A stretch of DNA of 64,000 nt from Flavobacteriaceae bacterium Ap0902 (GTDB taxonomy: Bacteria; Bacteroidota; Bacteroidia; Flavobacteriales; Weeksellaceae): assembly GCA_009835005.1 (NCBI GenBank), contig WTFG01000005.1, positions 124,001-188,000 on the forward strand. The letters run 5' to 3'. Numbering within the stretch: position 1 is the stretch's first letter; the number at the start of each line of letters is the position of its first letter. The notes beneath the pieces were generated by a model. The model was given only the letters and a program-made list of their open reading frames with translations, was not told the DNA's origin and searched no databases. Made by a program: the position numbers and the translations under genes. Below are positions 16,591 to 24,786 of the stretch, in pieces.

Positions 16591-16735
16591 GGAGCCGAGA
16601 ACCTGCTTTATGTTTCAATCTCTTTTCTAAATCTTTACAAATAATCTAGAAAAAGGAGCTTCCGCTGGTCGCTCTTTTTCGTCGTAATTTGTTCGCAGAT
16701 TCAGAAAAGAGGATTTCCACGCCAATCAGGGCTAA
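16591..16735. repeat. Nested palindromic (REP-like) intergenic element, second type
   Basis: Between the DUF819 start and the truncated DUF3667-like gene lies a nested inverted repeat. Outer arms are AATCTCTTTTCTAAATC (16617-16633) and GATTCAGAAAAGAGGATT (16698-16715). The inner hairpin is AAAAAGGAGC (16650-16659) against GCTCTTTTT (16671-16679). The element is bounded by GGAGCC on the left and CAGGGCT on the right. From memory it resembles a palindromic repeat common between genes in Flavobacteriia, but this was not checked. It could terminate transcription of the minus-strand gene that ends at 16754. Only one copy is in the window; it is unrelated to the CTGTCTCAAAA family. Confidence 0.6.
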
Positions 16736-16753
16736 ATTAAAATTTAAATATAT

Positions 16754-17377
16754 TTAGTTCAGTAAAACCTTATAAACAAATACCCCAATGATTATTAAAA
16801 CCAAGTAGATTATGGCTATGGCTAATAGAATGCCTATAAACTTCATAAAAGAAAAGAGGATTTGTTTAGGGCTTTGTTTATAAAGTTTGGCAAAAGCATA
16901 GATATAAAATACAACACTCATTAACATCCCAAAATTCACGTATAAATTTGAATTTAGTAAAAGGGATATCAGAAATATCCCTACCCCAAGAATAGTAGTT
17001 AATCCTGCTATGTAAGCATTTATAGTTAAATGTTCGCTATAATTATAGGGTTTGCGATAAGTAAAGAAACTTATGATAGAATAGAGTGGTACCAAAGTAA
17101 ATGTTACATAATTCTGGTATTGAATTAAGAATAGATTAAAATTTTTGAAATTATCTTTTTGCAAAAATAGATTTTGAGTAGAGCCATCCACATTTTCTCC
17201 TCCCACATCTATCGATTGACCAAAATCATCTACCATAATCAAATAATCATCTATAAAATTATTCATAACTAATAAGGAAATAGTCAACATCACTGCAAGA
17301 AAAGCGAAAGGATTCGCATATTTCTTTCTGGTTCCATCCAAATAGGAGGTGAATTCCTTTATGAGGAATACATAAAA
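16754..17377 (-). pseudogene. DUF3667-like membrane protein, 5'-truncated next to a repeat
   Basis: The open frame (195 residues from a TTG at 17341) resembles the membrane part of DUF3667 proteins: DGTRKKYANPFAFL, then about five TM helices. Members normally start with a zinc-ribbon (CxxCG...CxxCGQ) and a P(G)KVIxEYxxGKRKKY segment. Here homologous sequence (VFLIKEFTSYLDGTRKKY) continues upstream of any start codon up to about 17377 and then stops exactly where the palindromic element begins at 17381. Neither the zinc ribbon nor an ATG is left. The remainder might be translated from TTG but is probably a remnant. Confidence 0.62.
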
Positions 17378-17380
17378 AAC

Positions 17381-17460
17381 AGTAGCTGTCTCAAAATATT
17401 ACAAACTACTGTTTCTGAATCAAATTCTGGTGACAGAAGTGAGTTTTTGAGACAACTACT
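17381..17460. repeat. Palindromic interspersed element, copy 2 (short form)
   Basis: An 80-bp copy with the best preserved left end, AGTAGCTGTCTCAAAA, and right end TTTTTGAGACAACTACT. The internal stems seen in the 135-bp copies are largely missing, so this is an internally deleted version, though the middle TCTGAATCAAATTCTGGTGACA still recalls them. It is the only copy not between convergent genes: it lies between two minus-strand genes and abuts the broken 5' end of the DUF3667-like gene. Confidence 0.82.
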
Positions 17461-17525
17461 ATTCAAATCAAAGTATATAATTAAATAGTGTTTCAAATTA
17501 TGATTTTATAGCTAGATATTTAATT

Positions 17526-18662
17526 CTATCTATTCATAGTTTTTCTAATTTCTTCCTCTATTTTAAAATTTTGGAATTGTTCTAAAACATTTTTAATCAT
17601 TTGTCTATACTTGCTCACCTTTTCTGTATCGCCTAATTTCTCATAAGAGTTGGCCAAACCTTTCAAAGATGGAACGTGAGAAAAGTTTAATTCTAATGCT
17701 GTATTATACATGCTAATGGCCTGTTGATAAAAGCCTTGTTCATATAATTTTTCTGCTGCATTATAATATTCCTCTAAATCTCTAGCTTTTAATTCAAAAT
17801 CCAGAAAATCCTCTTTTTTAGAAGTTACAAAAGAGCAAGGCATTTCTCTAGTCACTTTTTCTGTTACACTACCCAACAAAATTCTAGTAATACCAGATTT
17901 TCCTGTTGTACCCATGAACAAAATATCAGATTGATGTTTTTCAATAGCTTTTAATATCTCAATCGCTGGGTCTCCACCTACTACTTCTTTGGTATAATTG
18001 ATATTAGTTAAATTATGATTTTCTAGAAATCTATTTAATTCCAATTCTTGTTCAACTTTTCGCTGTTCATTCACTTCCTCATGATCCACTCTAGTAATGG
18101 TATTATTTTGGAATGGGGTATAAGCACTTAATATTACTAAGTTAGCATCAAAGATCCTTGTAACGGCAATGGCATTATTCAATGCATGACTAGATTCAGA
18201 AGAAAAATCTACTGGGCATAATACGTTTTGAATATGGGATAAATCTTGATTGTGTTTAATTACAAAAACAGGCATACTACTTTCTCTCATCACATTATTG
18301 GCGGTAGTACCTAACTGGTATTTATCTTTATTCAATTTTTCACCCGCACCAATAATAATGATGTTTGCATCTATCTCATTGGCAGCAAAAACAATACGGT
18401 CTGCATAATTACCGAATTTAAGCATAGGCTTACCAGTTTCTATCTCTTCACTTTTAAGATTTTCATTCAGTCTTGCTAATTCATCTTCTGCTGCCTTCTT
18501 CACTAAAGAACCAACTTTTTCATTTTCAATCTTATCTGGTAAGACGTGTACCAAGGTAAGTGTGGATTGGAATTTTTTTGCGAAAACAATAGCATTGTTA
18601 ATTACATTGTCTGTAGATTCCCTAAAGTCAACCGCTACTAAAGTGTTTTTGATTAATTTCAT
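17526..18662 (-). CDS. Tandem universal stress protein with C-terminal TPR
   Basis: A 378-residue cytosolic protein with two Usp domains (about 1-137 and 142-285) and a short tetratricopeptide-like tail (about 300-365: YYNAAEKLYEQGFYQQAISMYNTALELN and SLKGLANSYEKLGDTEKVSKY). The second Usp domain has the ATP signature GTTGKSGITRILLGSVTE. The first has IGAGEKLNKDKYQLGTTAN, a longer variant that may not bind nucleotide. The TPR tail suggests protein-protein contacts, so the protein could link nucleotide or stress status to a partner. It is divergent from mgsA across a 416-bp gap. Confidence 0.87.
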   Translation of the reverse strand: MKLIKNTLVAVDFRESTDNVINNAIVFAKKFQSTLTLVHVLPDKIENEKVGSLVKKAAEDELARLNENLKSEEIETGKPMLKFGNYADRIVFAANEIDANIIIIGAGEKLNKDKYQLGTTANNVMRESSMPVFVIKHNQDLSHIQNVLCPVDFSSESSHALNNAIAVTRIFDANLVILSAYTPFQNNTITRVDHEEVNEQRKVEQELELNRFLENHNLTNINYTKEVVGGDPAIEILKAIEKHQSDILFMGTTGKSGITRILLGSVTEKVTREMPCSFVTSKKEDFLDFELKARDLEEYYNAAEKLYEQGFYQQAISMYNTALELNFSHVPSLKGLANSYEKLGDTEKVSKYRQMIKNVLEQFQNFKIEEEIRKTMNR

Positions 18663-19078
18663 AGTACTTTGATTTTATTCCTCTAATGGAGAGGTGAATT
18701 AATAATTAATTTTCAATTTTTTTACTTTAAATAAGTCTTTTTAATCTATTATCGTGTAGCAATAATAGCGAAATATTACGGTTTTTATTTCATCTCTAAT
18801 ATACAAATTTTAACATTAATTAAAAAGGAAAAATCATTTTACCTGCTAGCTATTAGCTCGTAATATTCGCATTTTTTTATTCATTGCATATTCAGTTAAT
18901 TCAATATAATAAAATTAAAAGAAATCTTAGTTGATTTTGAATAGATACCTTGTGAGGATAGATTAGAATTCATTTCATCATAAAATTTAAATCAAATTGG
19001 TTTTAGATATATCTAAAATGGTTTATTTGTTGCATAGAAGTATCTATTCAAATTTAAGAAACCATTTCAAAATCTATT
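18663..19078. other. 416-bp gene-free divergent region between usp-TPR and mgsA
   Basis: No credible coding frame. The left half is plain AT-rich DNA that must hold the usp promoter, though no TAnnTTTG box was found on either strand. The right part, from 18936, holds the nested inverted repeats described in the next entry. There is no tRNA or known riboswitch that I recognise. Confidence 0.6.
18936..19067 (+). promoter_or_regulatory. Nested inverted repeats in the mgsA 5' region
   Basis: Three inverted repeats sit just before mgsA. TTTGAATAGATAC (18936-18948) pairs perfectly with GTATCTATTCAAA (19040-19052). AAATGGTTT (19016-19024) pairs with AAACCATTT (19059-19067). TTTTAGATATATCTAAAA (19001-19018) is a perfect 18-bp palindrome. 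The first and second repeats interleave, so they are mutually exclusive or form a pseudoknot in RNA; the last arm ends 11 bases before the ATG. This arrangement fits an RNA switch or a set of operator half-sites controlling methylglyoxal synthase. Function is inferred; only the repeats are seen. Confidence 0.55.
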
Positions 19079-19558
19079 ATGGAATACAGAGATATACCCG
19101 TCGTCAAAAATATTGCACTTGTAGCACATGATCATAAAAAAGATGATTTAATAGAATGGATCAAACTTCACAAAGATGAATTAGTCAAACATAACTTAAT
19201 TGCCACACAAACCACAGGTAAATTGATAGAAGAAATGCTAGACGTAAAGGTAAAGAAAGTGATGAGTGGTCCTCTTGGAGGTGATCAGCAATTAGGTTCT
19301 ATGATTGCTTCTGGTGATATACACCTTATGATTTTCTTCTGGGATCCCATGCAGACGCAACCCCATGATAGTGATGTAAAAGCACTTTTAAGACTAGGTG
19401 TCGTATGGAATATCCCAGTGGCGGGTTGTGCCGCAACGGCAGATTTTATTTTGAGTTCTCCCTATATGCAGAGTGATTATAAAGCAGCACAATCAGATTA
19501 TCATAATTATCTAAACAGGAAAATCATTGATGACAAGAAAGAAGCGTATGGTGAATAA
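19079..19558 (+). CDS. mgsA: Methylglyoxal synthase
   Basis: A 159-residue cytosolic MgsA converting dihydroxyacetone phosphate to methylglyoxal and phosphate, a bypass that relieves sugar-phosphate build-up. Conserved blocks are ALVAHDHKKDDLIEW, ATQTTGKLIEE, SGPLGGDQQLGSMI and GDIHLMIFFWDPM. QPHDSDVKALLRLGVVWNIP carries the active-site His and Asp. Length is close to E. coli MgsA (152). It has an unusually structured upstream region and is followed by a palindromic element. Because the product is toxic, tight control is expected. Confidence 0.94.
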   Translation: MEYRDIPVVKNIALVAHDHKKDDLIEWIKLHKDELVKHNLIATQTTGKLIEEMLDVKVKKVMSGPLGGDQQLGSMIASGDIHLMIFFWDPMQTQPHDSDVKALLRLGVVWNIPVAGCAATADFILSSPYMQSDYKAAQSDYHNYLNRKIIDDKKEAYGE

Positions 19559-19582
19559 TATTTATTTAAGTGGAAAAACAAA

Positions 19583-19715
19583 AGTAACTGTCACAAAACA
19601 ACGCTCTTTCCATCCTGAATTTATTTCAGGAACTTATAATAAACTGGTTATTCATATAATAAGATTCTGAATCAAGTTAAGAATGCCTAGTTTTTAAGGA
19701 TTTTAGATAGCTATT
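19583..19715. repeat. Palindromic interspersed element, copy 3 (inverted, decayed)
   Basis: About 133 bp between convergent mgsA and merR. Relative to the copy at 35366 it lies in the opposite orientation: AACTGGTTATTCATATAATA and AGATTCTGAATCAAGTTAAG match that copy's reverse complement, and CCTGAATTTATTTCAGG is the equivalent small hairpin. The terminal stem has decayed (GTAACTGTCACAAAA on the left, TTTTAGATAGCTAT on the right). Confidence 0.72.
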
Positions 19716-19857
19716 TAATTTGCTTTGACTGCCTCAATATTCAAAATATGAAAAAATCTTTTCTGAGCTGTATACCCAGCTTATGCTTTAAAATCTATTC
19801 CGCCTGTCAGTTTATATACAAGGATGTTTAACTCCTCAAGATAATTTAAAGTAGTAT

Positions 19858-20199
19858 TTAATGCGCTATATCGTCAAAATAAGATTTAAGGGAAGTGAGG
19901 TCAGCTTTTACTTTTTCTAGCCGAAAGATAAGTTCAATCTCATTATCCAAATTATTCTGTTCTTTTAGAACTGTATTAGCACCTTCCAGAGTATAACCTC
20001 TTTCTTTTACAAGATGATATATGGTCTTTAGATTTTTAATATCCTCTTTGGTAAAATACCGATTGCCTTTTTTGTTTTTTTTGGGTTTAATGATATCAAA
20101 TTCTTTTTCCCAAAAACGAATAAGAGAAGTATTCACGCCAAATGCGCGAGCTACTTCTCCTATAGAATAATATAATTTATCTGGTAAATCAATTTGCAT
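19858..20199 (-). CDS. MerR-family transcriptional regulator
   Basis: A 113-residue protein with an N-terminal MerR winged helix (YYSIGEVARAFGVNTSLIRFWEKEF ... NRYFTKEDIKNLKTIYHLV) and a short C-terminal helix. It lacks a large effector domain or metal-binding cysteines, as in the small MerR-type regulators found next to M23 peptidases in this phylum. Its start codon overlaps the stop codon of the upstream M23 peptidase gene (TAATG), indicating translational coupling. Ligand and target genes are unknown. Confidence 0.87.
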   Translation of the reverse strand: MQIDLPDKLYYSIGEVARAFGVNTSLIRFWEKEFDIIKPKKNKKGNRYFTKEDIKNLKTIYHLVKERGYTLEGANTVLKEQNNLDNEIELIFRLEKVKADLTSLKSYFDDIAH

Positions 20200-21176
20200 T
20201 AATCCAAAGATACGGTCATTTTTTGAGACTTCTCGTATAATACTTTGAATTCATCTGGACTGATTCCATCTGTTAAAAAGGCAATGGGATCCACTTTCTC
20301 CCCATCCTTATGGACCTCATAATGCAGGTGTGGACCAGAAGACAACCCTGTATTTCCTACAAAACCTATCACATCGCCACGCTTTACACTTTTCCCTTTG
20401 CGCGTATTGATTTTACTCATGTGCGCATAATAAGTCTCATAACCATACCCATGTTTCAAAATTACGACATTCCCATATCCGCCTGCTGATCCTGCAAAAT
20501 CTACTGTAGCATCTGCTGTAGCATAGATAGGTGTACCAATGGGTGCAGAAAAATCTAGACCCCAATGCATTTTACCCACTTTTAGGATGGGGTGTAAACG
20601 CATACCGTATCCAGACGCTACTCTTTTTAATTCCTTGTTAGCAATAGGTTGGATGGCTGGAATATGTTTAAATAATTTTTCTTTATTTTTGGCAGCTTCT
20701 AAAACTTCATCTAGCGATTTTGACTGCACAACTAATTGTTTGCTTAATATATCCAAATTTCTAGAAGTTTCTGTGACCAGATCTGCATAGGATAGATCCT
20801 CAAACTTTTCATACCTATTGGTACCCCCAAAACCTGCTTTACGCAGATCCTCTGAAATTGGTTGTAACTCAAAAAAGGAACGATAGATATTATCATCTCT
20901 TTCCTCCAAATCTTCTAGAACCTTTTGCGTTTGAGCGAACTTTTTATTTAATAAGTTATACTGGAGTTCCATGGTTTCTAACTCATTAGACAGCTGTGCT
21001 TGATCTGCTGTTTGTGGTTTTATGAGGTAGTGATAGCCAATCGCTGTACCCAAAGCAGAAAAGAATAGGGTGACAAAAACTACAGATAAAACTAATTTAG
21101 TCGTATTATATTTATATGATTTTTTAGACGAATTTTTACTTTTATAAGCAAAAGGACCTTGTTTCTTTTTATTCAT
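20199..21176 (-). CDS. M23-family murein endopeptidase (LytM/EnvC-type), membrane-anchored
   Basis: A 325-residue protein with a basic cytosolic N terminus, one TM helix at about 28-48, a coiled coil (about 52-120, rich in Leu, Glu and Gln) and a C-terminal LytM domain. The zinc motifs are complete: HWGLDFSAPIGTPIYA (H and D) and GPHLHYEV (HxH). YETYYAHMS is the usual active-site loop. The enzyme should cut peptide cross-links of murein in the periplasm, or activate amidases if it acts as EnvC does. First gene of a unit with the MerR regulator; divergent from alaS. Confidence 0.9.
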   Translation of the reverse strand: MNKKKQGPFAYKSKNSSKKSYKYNTTKLVLSVVFVTLFFSALGTAIGYHYLIKPQTADQAQLSNELETMELQYNLLNKKFAQTQKVLEDLEERDDNIYRSFFELQPISEDLRKAGFGGTNRYEKFEDLSYADLVTETSRNLDILSKQLVVQSKSLDEVLEAAKNKEKLFKHIPAIQPIANKELKRVASGYGMRLHPILKVGKMHWGLDFSAPIGTPIYATADATVDFAGSAGGYGNVVILKHGYGYETYYAHMSKINTRKGKSVKRGDVIGFVGNTGLSSGPHLHYEVHKDGEKVDPIAFLTDGISPDEFKVLYEKSQKMTVSLD

Positions 21177-21183
21177 TATAATA

Positions 21184-21213
21184 TTGAATTTGTAGGTAAC
21201 ATCACTATCTTTG
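21184..21213 (+). promoter_or_regulatory. alaS promoter: TTG-N19-TATCTTTG
   Basis: TTG at 21184-21186 and TATCTTTG at 21206-21213 are separated by 19 bp, the arrangement of Bacteroidota sigma-A promoters. It gives a leader of about 70 bases before the alaS ATG at 21290. Confidence 0.7.
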
Positions 21214-21289
21214 TGTTATTGCTATGCAAATAAATTAATTTATTAATACATATTGCGTTAAAAAAATATTAAATCATTATTAATAATAT

Positions 21290-23896
21290 ATGAAATCCAA
21301 AGAGATACGTCAAAATTTCCTTAGTTTTTTTGAATCTAAAAAACATAAAATAGTTCCATCTGCACCCATTGTATTAAAGGATGATCCATCTTTAATGTTC
21401 AGTAATTCTGGAATGACGCAATTTAAAGATTATTTTTTAGGTTACAAACAGCCTTCATCTTTACGGATTGCAGATTCCCAGAAATGTCTACGCGTTTCTG
21501 GTAAACATAATGATTTGGATGATGTAGGAAAAGACACTTATCATCATACCATGTTTGAGATGTTGGGTAACTGGTCATTCGGTGATTATTTTAAAGAAGA
21601 AGCCATTGAATGGGCGTGGGAATTATTGACAGAGGTTTATAAAATTCCAAAAGAGTGGATTTATGTAACGGTATTTGAGGGTGATGATAATGAAGGATTA
21701 TCTAAAGATGAGGATGCCTATAATTTTTGGAAAAAACATATAGCAGAAGATAGAATTCTAGATGGTAATAAGAAAGATAATTTTTGGGAAATGGGAGAGC
21801 AAGGACCATGCGGACCATGTTCAGAAATCCATGTAGATATCAGAACGCCAGAGGAAAAATCTAGCGTAGATGGTAAATCGCTTGTGAATCAAGATCACCC
21901 CCAAGTGATAGAGGTTTGGAATTTAGTTTTCATGGAGTTTAATCGCAAGGCCGATGGCTCTTTAGAAAAATTACCACAACAACACGTGGATACAGGAATG
22001 GGCTTTGAACGTCTATGCATGGTATTACAAGGTAAATCTTCTAATTATGATACAGATGTTTTTACAGATTTAATCAAAAAATTAGAAGATATCTCTGGTA
22101 TTGAATATAATCAGAAAGAAGAGACCGATATTGCCATTCGTGTGATTGTGGATCATATCCGTGCTGTGGCATTTAGTATTGCAGATGGGCAATTGCCATC
22201 TAACACGGGTGCTGGTTATGTAATTCGTAGAATATTGCGTCGTGCGATTAGTTATGGCTATCGTTTTCTGAACCTAGAAGAAGCTTTTTTATATCAATTA
22301 GTAGATGTTTTATCGCATCAAATGGGCCAAGCGTTCCCAGAAATAACCAAACAGAAAAAATTAATTACAGAGGTAATCAAAGAAGAGGAAAAGAGTTTCC
22401 TTAGAACCATTGAGCAAGGTCTTGTTAGATTAGAAAATTTAATGGCTAATTCTTCTAATAAGACATTGAATGGGGCGGCAGTCTTTGAACTATATGATAC
22501 CTATGGTTTTCCAGCAGATTTGTCTAGAATTATTGCAGAGGAACAAGGGTTTAACATAGATGAGAAGGGGTATGAAGAAGAGATGCAAAAGCAAAAACAA
22601 CGTTCTCAAAAAGCATCAGCATCTTCAACTTCAGACTGGACTATTCTAGAAAATAATGCCAATGAAGGGTTTGTAGGCTATGACCAGACAGAAAACACAG
22701 TTAATATCACGCGTTATAGAGAAATAGAGAACAAAAAAGGTAAATTTTACCAAATTGTTCTGGATCAAACTCCTTTCTATGCAGAAAGTGGAGGGCAAGT
22801 TGGTGATACAGGTAAATTAATTTCTGCAGATGAGGAAATTGAGGTATTAGATACCAAAAAAGAGAATAATTTGATAATTCATCTTACTAAGAAATTACCA
22901 TCTTCTACTCAAAATATCATTGCAAAAGTAGATGAAAAGCGGCGCAGAGATATTATGAAGAATCACTCCGCTACTCATTTATTGCATCAAGCATTAAGAG
23001 AGATTCTTGGAAAGCATGTAGAACAAAAAGGTAGTTATGTGGGACCCGATTATTTGAGGTTTGATTTTTCTCATTTTTCTAAATTAACCCCGGAGGAATT
23101 AGAAAAAGTCAACACTTTTGTAAATGAAAAAATATCACAACAATTTGCGCTAGAGGAGAATAGATCTGTTCCTTTTAAAGAGGCCGTAGCTGGCGGTGCT
23201 GTGGCTCTATTTGGAGAAAAGTATGGGGATGTGGTGAGAACGATTAAGTTTGGCGACTCTATAGAATTATGTGGTGGTATTCATGTATCCAATACCGCAG
23301 AAATCTTTTTGTTTCAAATCATAAACGAGTCCTCTTCTGCAGCAGGAATCAGAAGAATAGAAGCCATTACTGGAGATAAAGCGCTTAATTACTTCAAAGC
23401 GTTTGAACAAAAGTTTAAAGCGGTAGAAAATGAGTTAGGAAAACCTAAAGATGTCCTACAAGCTATCAATAAGTTGCGGGCAGAAAACGAGAGTCTCAAA
23501 AAACAATTAGAAGAATTTAAGCACAAAGAGGCTATGCAACAAAAAGATGTATGGAAAAATCAAGTACAGGAATTGGGTGGAGTCAATGCCATATTGGTAG
23601 AGACTGCCATGGACAATAGTTCTGTTAAGGACTTGGTGTTTCAATTTAAAGCGGAGATTGACAATGCCTTTATCACCGTTGCGAATGCGTATGAAGGTAA
23701 ACCAACCGTTTCTGTTGGAATATCAGATAATTTATCCAAAGAAAAAGGGTGGAACGCAGGGCAATTGGTTCGTGAATGGGCCAAAGAAATTAAAGGTGGT
23801 GGTGGAGGGCAACCCACTTTTGCAACTGCAGGAGGTAAGGATATAACAGGCTTGCCCAAAGTTCTGGAATTAGCTAAAGCATTTGTATCTAATTAA
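21290..23896 (+). CDS. alaS: Alanyl-tRNA synthetase
   Basis: An 868-residue class II aminoacyl-tRNA synthetase charging tRNA-Ala. From the N terminus it has the catalytic core (RQNFLSFFESKKHKIVPSAP, SGKHNDLDDVGKDTYHHTMF and the class II motif 3 region), the tRNA-recognition domain and the editing domain with zinc-type ligands in NHSATHLLHQALR and CGGIHV. Last comes the C-Ala domain ending GGGGGQPTFATAGG. Length agrees with the family (about 870). It has its own promoter and terminator and forms a single-gene unit. The editing motif set is complete, so mischarged Ser and Gly should be cleared. Confidence 0.96.
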   Translation: MKSKEIRQNFLSFFESKKHKIVPSAPIVLKDDPSLMFSNSGMTQFKDYFLGYKQPSSLRIADSQKCLRVSGKHNDLDDVGKDTYHHTMFEMLGNWSFGDYFKEEAIEWAWELLTEVYKIPKEWIYVTVFEGDDNEGLSKDEDAYNFWKKHIAEDRILDGNKKDNFWEMGEQGPCGPCSEIHVDIRTPEEKSSVDGKSLVNQDHPQVIEVWNLVFMEFNRKADGSLEKLPQQHVDTGMGFERLCMVLQGKSSNYDTDVFTDLIKKLEDISGIEYNQKEETDIAIRVIVDHIRAVAFSIADGQLPSNTGAGYVIRRILRRAISYGYRFLNLEEAFLYQLVDVLSHQMGQAFPEITKQKKLITEVIKEEEKSFLRTIEQGLVRLENLMANSSNKTLNGAAVFELYDTYGFPADLSRIIAEEQGFNIDEKGYEEEMQKQKQRSQKASASSTSDWTILENNANEGFVGYDQTENTVNITRYREIENKKGKFYQIVLDQTPFYAESGGQVGDTGKLISADEEIEVLDTKKENNLIIHLTKKLPSSTQNIIAKVDEKRRRDIMKNHSATHLLHQALREILGKHVEQKGSYVGPDYLRFDFSHFSKLTPEELEKVNTFVNEKISQQFALEENRSVPFKEAVAGGAVALFGEKYGDVVRTIKFGDSIELCGGIHVSNTAEIFLFQIINESSSAAGIRRIEAITGDKALNYFKAFEQKFKAVENELGKPKDVLQAINKLRAENESLKKQLEEFKHKEAMQQKDVWKNQVQELGGVNAILVETAMDNSSVKDLVFQFKAEIDNAFITVANAYEGKPTVSVGISDNLSKEKGWNAGQLVREWAKEIKGGGGGQPTFATAGGKDITGLPKVLELAKAFVSN

Positions 23897-23913
23897 ACAT
23901 CATTTAAACACAT

Positions 23914-23953
23914 AAAAAATGCTCAAGATTCTAATGAATCTTGAGCATTTTTT
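23914..23953. terminator. Bidirectional intrinsic terminator between alaS and the exonuclease
   Basis: A perfect 18-bp inverted repeat (23914-23931 with 23936-23953) with a TAAT loop, A-rich on the left arm and T-rich on the right. It serves the convergent alaS (plus) and the DnaQ-like exonuclease gene (minus). Confidence 0.9.
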
Positions 23954-24012
23954 ATTAAAGTAATTGTTAATTCTAAGAGTCTAAAAAATTAAATTCAAGA
24001 ACTTTAAAATAA

Positions 24013-24786
24013 TTATTTATCTGTCAAACGTCTTAATTGAATTTCTGTGAATATTTTTTTAGTGTACAAAGGGAAATCAGCATTTTGAATCCAATTATAA
24101 TAGCCTGGTTCCTTCTCAAAAATATCTTTTACTTTTTTGTTCTTATGCTTTCCAAATTTAAAAATTTCATCGCCATCATCATCCAAACCAATCATTCCAG
24201 CAAAATCAGCGTTTTTATAATGTTGAGAAAATTCGCTCAAGAATTTAATATCATTATTTAAATCCTCATACTGCGCTATCTGTGCTTTTAGGATTTCATA
24301 AGTCGCCATGGTGTCAGCCTCTGCACTATGCGCATCAATCAATTCTTTGCCACAATAGTACTTATAAGCAGCAGATAAGGTTCTAGGTTCCATTTTATGA
24401 TAAATGATCTGTACATCCACAGGTCTGCATTTTTTGAGATCTAAATCCTGACCTGCTCTTAATAGTTCCTCTGCCAATAATGGAATATCAAATCTGTTGG
24501 AATTAAATCCAGCAATATCACTGCCCTCAATCATATCCACTACTTGAGGTGCAAGTTCTGCAAAAGTTGGTTTTTCTGCTACATCTTCATCTGATATGCC
24601 ATGAATTGCTGTTGTTTCTTTTGGTATAGGACGTTCTGGATTTACAAGCCATGTTCTACTTTCTTTTTCTCCATCTGGATAAATTTTCAAAATAGAAATC
24701 TCTACGATTTTATCTTTGCTCACATTCATTCCAGTAGTTTCTAAATCGAAAAAACAGATTGGTTTGGTTAAATTAAGTTGACGCAT
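24013..24786 (-). CDS. DnaQ-like 3'-5' exonuclease (DEDDh)
   Basis: A 257-residue DEDDh exonuclease. Exo I is FFDLETTGMN, Exo II includes GFNSNRFDIPLL, and Exo III is AHSAEADTMATYEIL with the His and last Asp. A C-terminal module (FKFGKHKNKKVKDIFEKEPGYYNWI) is typical of stand-alone exonucleases of the ExoX/DnaQ type. It could proofread, repair or degrade single strands; a polymerase III epsilon role cannot be claimed. The ATG at 24786 was chosen over one at 24837, because the longer form adds hydrophobic residues not seen in the family and overlaps pssA by 65 bases instead of 14. Confidence 0.86.
   Translation of the reverse strand: MRQLNLTKPICFFDLETTGMNVSKDKIVEISILKIYPDGEKESRTWLVNPERPIPKETTAIHGISDEDVAEKPTFAELAPQVVDMIEGSDIAGFNSNRFDIPLLAEELLRAGQDLDLKKCRPVDVQIIYHKMEPRTLSAAYKYYCGKELIDAHSAEADTMATYEILKAQIAQYEDLNNDIKFLSEFSQHYKNADFAGMIGLDDDGDEIFKFGKHKNKKVKDIFEKEPGYYNWIQNADFPLYTKKIFTEIQLRRLTDK

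Noticed and set aside
16540-16753. A small gene in the gap before the DUF3667-like remnant
   Set aside because: No sustained frame; the sequence is explained by nested inverted repeats.
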